DNA of 5,289 nt from Candidatus Uhrbacteria bacterium RIFOXYA2_FULL_40_9 (GTDB lineage Bacteria; Patescibacteriota; Patescibacteriia; UBA9934; GWF2-40-263). Of this stretch, positions 1 through 4,918 are shown piece after piece. Both the position numbers and the translations under genes were made by a program. The stretch is taken from contig MGEY01000058.1 in the NCBI GenBank assembly GCA_001791615.1, positions 1 through 5,289 of the forward strand. The letters run 5' to 3'. The notes under the pieces were generated by a model, which made no database searches, had not been told where the DNA came from, and saw nothing but the letters and a program-made list of their open reading frames with translations. The first letter of the stretch is position 1. Each line of letters starts with the position of its first letter.

Positions 1-1
1 C

Positions 2-298
2 GAGATTCCTTTAGCAGGAGTTGATCCAGATCAAGTCGAGATTTCTATCCAGGAGGATATCTTGCATGTAAAAGGAACAATGAAAAAGAAAACAGAAGTG
101 GAAGATCGTAATTATGTTCATCGCGAAATTCGTCGTGGAAGTTTTCAACGCACTATTCCACTCCCTACTCATGTGCAAGGTGAAAAAGCTCATGCGATTT
201 CTGAAGATGGTTTATTAAAGATTTCCGTGCCAAAAGCTGAACAAACAAAAGAAAAGAAAATCAAAGTCAAAATTGAACAGAAACCAAAGAAGAAATAG
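2..298 (+). CDS. Hsp20/alpha-crystallin small heat-shock protein, 3' part (5' end outside window)
   Basis: ATP-independent holdase of the small heat-shock protein family, which binds unfolding proteins in the cytoplasm and passes them to the DnaK system. The frame is open from the window edge and ends at TAG (296-298), giving 98 visible residues, so the N-terminal arm and start codon are missing. A TTG at 62 could be read as a start, but the alpha-crystallin fold is already under way upstream (EIPLAGVDPDQVEISI), so it is internal. Visible landmarks are the strand IQEDILHVKG, the RRGSFQRTIPLP segment, the family hallmark AISEDGLLKISVPKA, and a C-terminal KIKVKI that fits the I-x-I/V motif used for oligomer assembly. 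The tail is lysine-rich. It lies 85 nt upstream of dnaK on the same strand, consistent with a heat-shock cluster. The family call is firm; the exact gene name is not. Confidence 0.93.
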   Translation, partial: EIPLAGVDPDQVEISIQEDILHVKGTMKKKTEVEDRNYVHREIRRGSFQRTIPLPTHVQGEKAHAISEDGLLKISVPKAEQTKEKKIKVKIEQKPKKK

Positions 299-309
299 GA
301 GATTAAGGA

Positions 310-334
310 TGGGGATGTGCTCTGTACATCCCCA
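310..334 (+). other. Strong hairpin in the hsp20-dnaK gap
   Basis: GGGGATGTGC (311-320) and GTACATCCCC (324-333) form a 10-bp stem with one G-U pair and a TCT loop; T310-A334 can extend it. It starts 12 nt after the hsp20 stop. No T-run follows (the next bases are AGAGATTAATAAC), so it is not a canonical intrinsic terminator. It may be a weak terminator, a 3'-end stabiliser for hsp20 mRNA or a processing site that separates hsp20 from dnaK. The fold is read from the sequence; the role is inference. Confidence 0.5.
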
Positions 335-353
335 GAGATTAATAACTTATTGA

Positions 354-372
354 TTCATTATTCATTAATGAA
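354..372 (+). promoter_or_regulatory. TTCATT direct and inverted repeats before dnaK
   Basis: TTCATTA occurs twice in tandem (354-360 and 361-367), and the second copy is the left half of a perfect 12-bp palindrome, TTCATTAATGAA (361-372). The palindrome ends just upstream of the weak A/G-rich ribosome-binding region of dnaK (373-380). A protein-binding site is possible. So is local RNA pairing of AATGAA with either TTCATT beside the ribosome-binding region. It does not match the CIRCE heat-shock operator. No convincing -35/-10 pair was found in this gap, so the dnaK promoter is unassigned. An A/T-rich palindrome of this size could also be chance. Confidence 0.25.
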
Positions 373-383
373 AAGAAGAACGT

Positions 384-2282
384 ATGGGAAAAATTCTCGG
401 AATCGATCTTGGAACCACTAATTCCTGCATGGCGATCATTGAAGGAGGTCAGCCAAAAGTTTTAGAAAATAAAGAGGGAGCAAGAACCACACCTTCGGTT
501 ATTGCCATTGCAAAAAATGGGGAACGGCTTGTGGGTCTTTCTGCGAAGCGACAATCGGTGACAAATCCACATAACACTCTTTTTTCGATCAAGCGTTTGA
601 TTGGACGTAGATGGGATGATACAGAAGTGCAACATGATCGAAAGGTTATGCCATTTGAAATGGTGCAGAAAGGAGAAGGGGTTTGTGTAAAAATGGAAGG
701 AAAGGAATATACTCCTGAACAAATTTCTGCCATGATTTTACAAAAATTAAAGCAAGATGCTGAAGATAAGCTTGGAGAAACTATCACAGAAGCCGTAATT
801 ACGGTTCCAGCCTATTTTGATGATGCACAGCGCAATGCCACAAAAGTAGCTGGAGAAATTGCCGGATTGAAGGTAAGTCGTATTATCAATGAACCAACCG
901 CTGCTGCACTTGCTTATGGTTTTGATAAAAAAGTTGGTCAGCAGATTGTCGTGTACGATCTTGGAGGCGGAACATTTGACGTTTCTGTTTTGGATGTTTC
1001 AGAAAATACGGTTGAGGTGAAATCAACCAATGGAGATACTCATCTTGGAGGAGATGATTTTGATCGTGTGATTATTGATTGGATCATGGATGAATTTAAA
1101 AAAGAAGAAGGAATTGATCTTTCTCGGGATGCGCTTTCCATGCAACGTGTCAAAGACGCAGCAGAACGCGCGAAGATAGAACTTTCTACAGCACAACAAA
1201 CAGAAATCAATCAACCCTTTATCACCTCTGATGCCAGTGGACCTAAACATTTGGTCAAAACCATGACACGTGCAAAACTTGAAGAGCTTTGTCACGATCT
1301 TGCACATAAAACTTTAGAGCCTGTGAAGAAGGCTCTTAAAGATGCAGGGTTAGAAAAAGGAGAAATAGAAGAAGTTGTTTTGGTGGGCGGAATGACACGC
1401 ATGCCTATGATTCAACAGCTCGTAGAAAATTTCTTTGGGAAAAAACCAAATATCAGTGTGAATCCAGATGAAGTCGTTGCTTTAGGAGCTGCTGTACAAG
1501 CAGGAGTCCTTCAAGGAGAAGTGAAAGATGTTCTTTTACTTGATGTCACACCGCTTTCTTTAGGAATTGAAACATTGGGAGGAGTGATGACAAAATTGAT
1601 TGAGCGAAATACCACAATTCCAACATCAAAAACACAAATTTTCTCAACAGCTGCAGATAATCAAAATACGGTGGAGATCCATATTCTACAAGGGGAACGT
1701 GAAATTGCAGAAGGAAACAAGACTCTTGGACGTTTCATACTCTCAGGGATTCCTCCTGCACCACGTGGAATTCCACAAGTAGAAGTGAAATTTGATATTG
1801 ATGCAAATGGCCTTTTAAATGTTTCTGCAACAGATAAAGCGACAGGAAAAAGTCAGAACATCACTATTACAGCTTCAACAGGTCTTTCTGATGAAGAAGT
1901 TAATCGAATGAAAAAGGAGGCAGAAGAACATGCAGAAGAAGACAAGAAACGAAAAGAACATGTGGAACATCAAAACTTGGCGAATACCATGATCTATACT
2001 GCAGAAAAAATGTTGCAAGACGCTGGAGAAAAAATTTCTGCAGAAGAACGGAAAGAAGTAGAAGAGAAGATTGAAGCGTTACGTCTTGTGAAAGATGGAG
2101 AAGATCATGAAGCTATTCAGAAAGCTGCAGACACTCTTTCTACAGCTGCACAAAAAGTTGGGGCAAAAATGTATCAAGCAGAACAAGCTTCAACACAAGA
2201 GCAGACGAAAAATAAATCGACAGAACCTAAAAATGAAGAAGGACCTATTGATGCTGAGTTTCAAGAAAAAAATGAAGAATAA
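384..2282 (+). CDS. dnaK: Molecular chaperone DnaK (Hsp70)
   Basis: ATP-driven Hsp70 that binds exposed hydrophobic peptides and refolds proteins with DnaJ and GrpE. At 632 residues it is full length (E. coli 638). The nucleotide-binding domain (about 1-382) shows IDLGTTNS (7-14), catalytic K70 in SIKRLIGRRW, EPTAAALAYG (170-179), DLGGGTFDV (192-200) and VLVGGMTRMP (332-341). The interdomain linker VLLLD is at 383-387, the beta substrate domain at about 388-500 and the helical lid at about 501-600, followed by a polar tail containing the typical PIDAEF (621-626). Residues about 76-100 carry the insertion seen in Gram-negative-type DnaK and missing from Firmicutes homologues. ATG at 384 gives the standard MGKILGIDLG start, although its ribosome-binding sequence (AAAAGAAGAA) is weak. 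The stop lies 2 nt before the next gene. No key residue is missing. Confidence 0.98.
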   Translation: MGKILGIDLGTTNSCMAIIEGGQPKVLENKEGARTTPSVIAIAKNGERLVGLSAKRQSVTNPHNTLFSIKRLIGRRWDDTEVQHDRKVMPFEMVQKGEGVCVKMEGKEYTPEQISAMILQKLKQDAEDKLGETITEAVITVPAYFDDAQRNATKVAGEIAGLKVSRIINEPTAAALAYGFDKKVGQQIVVYDLGGGTFDVSVLDVSENTVEVKSTNGDTHLGGDDFDRVIIDWIMDEFKKEEGIDLSRDALSMQRVKDAAERAKIELSTAQQTEINQPFITSDASGPKHLVKTMTRAKLEELCHDLAHKTLEPVKKALKDAGLEKGEIEEVVLVGGMTRMPMIQQLVENFFGKKPNISVNPDEVVALGAAVQAGVLQGEVKDVLLLDVTPLSLGIETLGGVMTKLIERNTTIPTSKTQIFSTAADNQNTVEIHILQGEREIAEGNKTLGRFILSGIPPAPRGIPQVEVKFDIDANGLLNVSATDKATGKSQNITITASTGLSDEEVNRMKKEAEEHAEEDKKRKEHVEHQNLANTMIYTAEKMLQDAGEKISAEERKEVEEKIEALRLVKDGEDHEAIQKAADTLSTAAQKVGAKMYQAEQASTQEQTKNKSTEPKNEEGPIDAEFQEKNEE

Positions 2283-2284
2283 AT

Positions 2285-2530
2285 ATGACAGGAGTGCAAG
2301 GGAGGGAACCAATCACGTTTGATGAAAAGCTCGTAGGTTTTGCAGAACTTCAAGAAGGGTGTGTCAAAAAGGAGGCGGTTATTCCGCCTCCTGAAGATTG
2401 TTCTTTTTGGATTGATGCTACTTATAGCTTTGCAAAATGGCACCTGATGACAGGGATTATTATTTTTGTTTTTTTGCTCATGATTTTTCAGCTTTCTGTT
2501 CTTGCTCTCAAATTATTTAAAGGAGACTAA
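2285..2530 (+). CDS. Small single-pass membrane protein between dnaK and dnaJ, unknown function
   Basis: I do not recognise this 81-residue protein. It starts 2 nt after the dnaK stop and ends 2 nt before the dnaJ start, so it is probably translated from the same mRNA, perhaps by coupling. Residues 1-53 are polar and net acidic, with two cysteines (C26, C39) and a PPPED motif (34-38). Residues about 54-78 (LMTGIIIFVFLLMIFQLSVL and neighbours) form one strong hydrophobic helix, followed by the short tail KGD. There is no N-terminal signal peptide. The charge distribution (acidic N-terminal part, lysines after the helix) favours N-out/C-in by the positive-inside rule, though a tail-anchored cytoplasmic domain is also possible. 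Its upstream ribosome-binding sequence (GAAGAA) is weak. Gene spacing and a coherent membrane segment support a real gene, but no homologue could be checked. An inverted repeat lies inside it. Confidence 0.7.
   Translation: MTGVQGREPITFDEKLVGFAELQEGCVKKEAVIPPPEDCSFWIDATYSFAKWHLMTGIIIFVFLLMIFQLSVLALKLFKGD
2366..2391 (+). other. Terminator-like GC hairpin inside the small membrane-protein gene
   Basis: Five A's (2366-2370) precede a perfect 8-bp stem, GGAGGCGG (2371-2378) and CCGCCTCC (2384-2391), with the loop TTATT. It lies over codons 29-36 of the small gene, encoding KEAVIPPP. The first T-run comes only after TGAAGATTGTTC, so it is not a standard intrinsic terminator. The 5' arm contains a perfect Shine-Dalgarno core (GGAGG), and the 3' arm contains its complement. 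Ribosomes translating the gene would melt the structure, so it could act as a translation-sensitive attenuator or pause between dnaK and dnaJ. The structure is seen; the function is inferred. Confidence 0.45.
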
Positions 2531-2532
2531 GT

Positions 2533-3615
2533 ATGGGCAAAGATTATTATCAGATTTTAGGTATTTCACGCACGGCAAGTGAAGAAGAGATTAAAAAAGC
2601 TTTTCGTGCTCTTGCTCATCAACATCATCCAGACAAGCAAGGAGGGAATGAAGAAAAGTTTAAAGAAATTAATGAGGCTTATCAGATCTTGAAGGATAAA
2701 AAGAAACGCGCGCAGTATGATCAGTTTGGATCAGGAGCGTTTGATGGTTCTCAAGGTTTTGGAGGGGGATCTGGACAAGGTTTCGGTGGTTTTGATTTTT
2801 CTGGATTCTCTCAACAAGGAGGCTTTGAAGATTTAGGAGATCTATTTGGTGATATGTTTGGTTTCGGAGGAAGAGGAGGTCGAGCAAGACAAACACGAAA
2901 ACGCGGAGGGGATATTCAAATGGATCTTGACCTTACCTTTTCAGAATCCGTTTTTGGTGTAGAAAAAGAGATAAATATCGCAAAAACTTCTTTTTGTCAG
3001 CGTTGTGGAGGAACAGGAGGAGAGCCAGGAACAAAACAAAAGACGTGCGAGCGGTGTGGAGGAAGTGGAGTCATCGTGCAAGCTCAAAGAACTATTTTAG
3101 GAGTGATCCAGTCAAAACAGACTTGTGAAGTATGTCAAGGAAGTGGAGAGATTCCAGAAACATCTTGTGATGCCTGTCAGGGTTTGGGAGTAGAAAAAAA
3201 GAAGAAAACACTTCGTATTACGATCCCTTCAGGAGTAGAAGAAGGTTCTGTCCTTCGTGTACACGGAGAAGGTGAATCAGTCAAAGGAGGAATCGCTGGA
3301 GATTTATTTGTCCGTTTGAGTGTACGAACAGATAAACGATTTCATCGCGAAGGTCAACATATTTATTCAGAGGCTGAAATTGGGTTTACTCAAGCAGCCC
3401 TTGGAGACACAATCGAGATCGAGACAGTAGAAGGAAAAGGAGATTTGAAGATTCCAGCGGGTACACAATCAGGAACGCAATTTCGTTTGAAAGCAAAAGG
3501 AGTCCCAATGCGTTCTGGACGTGGAGATCAAATTGTGATTATCAAAGTCATGACACCAAAGAAGTTAAGTCGCAAACAAAGACAACTTTTAGAGGAATTA
3601 AAATTGGAGGGATAA
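2533..3615 (+). CDS. dnaJ: Chaperone DnaJ (type I Hsp40)
   Basis: Co-chaperone that delivers unfolded substrates to DnaK and stimulates its ATPase. At 360 residues it is close to E. coli DnaJ (376). In order: a J-domain (about 1-65) with the essential HPD at 32-34; a Gly/Phe-rich linker (about 66-117) containing DLFGDMFG (103-110), which fits the DIF-type motif; four intact CxxCxGxG zinc motifs at 155-162, 172-179, 198-205 and 212-219; C-terminal substrate domains I and II (about 130-340, with the zinc region inserted in the first); and a basic C-terminal dimerisation segment. The complete zinc region makes it type I rather than a CbpA-like protein. A strong Shine-Dalgarno, AAGGAG (2520-2525), sits 7 nt before ATG and is much better than that of dnaK, which may favour dnaJ translation from the shared mRNA. 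Confidence 0.98.
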   Translation: MGKDYYQILGISRTASEEEIKKAFRALAHQHHPDKQGGNEEKFKEINEAYQILKDKKKRAQYDQFGSGAFDGSQGFGGGSGQGFGGFDFSGFSQQGGFEDLGDLFGDMFGFGGRGGRARQTRKRGGDIQMDLDLTFSESVFGVEKEINIAKTSFCQRCGGTGGEPGTKQKTCERCGGSGVIVQAQRTILGVIQSKQTCEVCQGSGEIPETSCDACQGLGVEKKKKTLRITIPSGVEEGSVLRVHGEGESVKGGIAGDLFVRLSVRTDKRFHREGQHIYSEAEIGFTQAALGDTIEIETVEGKGDLKIPAGTQSGTQFRLKAKGVPMRSGRGDQIVIIKVMTPKKLSRKQRQLLEELKLEG

Positions 3616-3629
3616 GAAAGGTAAAAAAC

Positions 3630-4727
3630 ATGTTTGAACCGATCAACACAAAAGGAAAAGCACGAAGAGGGCGACTTACACTTCCACACGGCATTATTGA
3701 AACGCCGTGTTTTATGCCCATTGCAACAAAAGGTGCGGTAAAGACTCTTTCTGTCAAAGATATGAATGAGCTGATTGGGGCACAAATTCTTCTTTCCAAT
3801 ACCTATCATCTTTTTTTACGTCCCGGTCTTGAAGCTATGAAAAAATTGGGAGGCCTCCATAAATTTATGGGGTGGGAGAAGCCTTTACTTACAGACAGTG
3901 GAGGTTATCAAGTTTTTAGTTTAGCAAAAATCAACAAAACGACAGAAGAAGGAGTGACATTTCAATCGCATATCGACGGATCATACATTTTTTTGTCTCC
4001 GGAAATATCCATGGAAATGCAACAGGCTATTGGTGCAGATATTGTCATGCAGTTTGATGATGTTGCTGCAGGAGATTCTCATAAGGAGCGCTATCAAGAT
4101 GCAATGGAACGATCGCTTCGTTGGGCAACTCGATCAAAAGAAGCCATGCAAAAAAGTCCTTCACAAAAAGTTTTTGGCATTGTGCAAGGAGGAACCCATG
4201 CAGATTTGAGGGAACTTTCTGTGAAGGGATTATTAGAGATTGATTTTGATGGATATGCGATTGGAGGACTTTCTGTGGGAGAACCACGTGAAGATGCCTA
4301 TCAGATGACGGAATTCGTTTGTTCGCTTCTTCCAAAGGAGAAACCTCGTTATTTTATGGGAGGGGGCATGCCTGAAGAAATTGTCTATTATGTCCACCAA
4401 GGAGTAGATCTGTTTGATTGCGTGATTCCTACACGCAATGCGCGTCATGGAACTTTGTTTACATGGAATCAAGATCCAATGACCGTAGACTGGCAATCTT
4501 GTCCTGAAGATTTTTATACAAAAATGAACATAAAAAGCGAGAGATATACTCTTGATCAAAATGTTATTGATTCGTATTGTGATTGTGAGGCTTGCAATAC
4601 AACTTCACGCGCTTATTTACGCCATCTGTTTTCTATAAATGAATTACTTGCTTTACGTTTAGCCACGATTCACAATTTACGATTTTATCTGACGCTAATG
4701 GCAAGCTTAAGAAAATCTCTTGAATAA
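3630..4727 (+). CDS. tgt: tRNA-guanine transglycosylase (queuosine pathway)
   Basis: Exchanges guanine-34 in the anticodon wobble position of GUN-anticodon tRNAs (Asp, Asn, His, Tyr) for a queuosine precursor; most bacterial enzymes use preQ1. Visible are TDSGGYQ with general base D89 and stacking Y93, D143, VQGG (Q186), GGLSVGE (212-218), nucleophile D263 in LFDCVIPTRNARHG, and zinc ligands C317, C319, C322 and H348. All catalytic residues are therefore present. Three differences stand out. The usual bacterial D-E-C/x after the pocket aspartate is D-D-V (143-145), as in eukaryotic queuine-using enzymes. About 16 extra residues lie between nucleophile and zinc site. The chain also stops about 25 residues early after the zinc histidine compared with E. 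coli. ATG follows AAAGG (3617-3621) by 8 nt and dnaJ by 14 nt, so tgt looks like the last gene of the operon. Confidence 0.97.
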   Translation: MFEPINTKGKARRGRLTLPHGIIETPCFMPIATKGAVKTLSVKDMNELIGAQILLSNTYHLFLRPGLEAMKKLGGLHKFMGWEKPLLTDSGGYQVFSLAKINKTTEEGVTFQSHIDGSYIFLSPEISMEMQQAIGADIVMQFDDVAAGDSHKERYQDAMERSLRWATRSKEAMQKSPSQKVFGIVQGGTHADLRELSVKGLLEIDFDGYAIGGLSVGEPREDAYQMTEFVCSLLPKEKPRYFMGGGMPEEIVYYVHQGVDLFDCVIPTRNARHGTLFTWNQDPMTVDWQSCPEDFYTKMNIKSERYTLDQNVIDSYCDCEACNTTSRAYLRHLFSINELLALRLATIHNLRFYLTLMASLRKSLE

Positions 4728-4731
4728 AAGG

Positions 4732-4755
4732 AATCCGCCGAAAGGGCGGATTTTT
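4732..4755 (+). terminator. Intrinsic terminator after tgt
   Basis: AATCCGCC (4732-4739) pairs with GGCGGATT (4745-4752), giving an 8-bp stem with a GAAAG loop, and the 3' arm runs into TTTTT (4751-4755). It begins 4 nt after the tgt stop. Read on the minus strand, the same stem is followed by CCTTTTATT, so it could also stop transcripts from the convergent gene on the right. The stem and T-run are seen directly; only the bidirectional role is inferred. Confidence 0.9.
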
Positions 4756-4829
4756 AACACAAGAGTAACCAAAACGTCAGCGCACCAGTCTTTATAGAAA
4801 AAAGTGACCGAGTTTTGTTCGTGCTCATT

Positions 4830-4918
4830 CAAAGAATCCAAGAGCTAGAGCATCAAAGGGTCAAAATATCAAAGAGCCCAAGGATCTAAAAAGACATAGG
4901 AACAAAAGATCTAAGATT
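4830..4918. repeat. Degenerate 8-nt tandem repeat (consensus CAAAGRRY)
   Basis: From 4830 to 4893 the sequence falls into eight consecutive 8-nt units without a gap, for example CAAAGAAT (4830), CAAAGGGT (4854) and CAAAGAGC (4870). C at position 1 is kept in seven of eight units, A at position 4 in all eight and G at position 5 in six. After one poorly matching 9-nt stretch (4894-4902), two more units follow in register (4903-4910 and 4911-4918). The array runs into the last codons of the minus-strand gene, whose stop is at 4911-4913. No open frame or hairpin explains it. The rest of the spacer (4756-4829) shows nothing I can assign. Confidence 0.6.

Noticed and set aside
62..298. Short hsp20-like protein starting at TTG 62
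   Set aside because: The same frame is open upstream and encodes the first part of the alpha-crystallin domain, so this TTG is an internal leucine codon.
299..383. CIRCE/HrcA operator upstream of dnaK
   Set aside because: No TTAGCACTC and GAGTGCTAA arms; the palindrome present (TTCATTAATGAA) has a different sequence and layout.
449..787. Minus-strand reading frames inside dnaK (also 1023-1307)
   Set aside because: They overlap a full, conserved dnaK on the other strand, lack recognisable domains and have no independent support.
2095..2322. Plus-strand frame spanning the dnaK end and the start of the small gene
   Set aside because: Lys/Gln-rich out-of-frame translation of the dnaK tail; it would overlap both neighbouring genes.
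2669..2896. Minus-strand frame opposite the DnaJ G/F region
   Set aside because: Low-complexity Leu/Gln/Asn shadow of the repetitive Gly/Phe-coding sequence.
4233..4559. Minus-strand frames inside tgt (also 4045-4335)
   Set aside because: Opposite to conserved catalytic and zinc-site codons of tgt, with no family resemblance or start signals.
4830..4918. CRISPR array
   Set aside because: The 8-nt units are directly adjacent and degenerate, with no longer conserved repeat or unique spacers.
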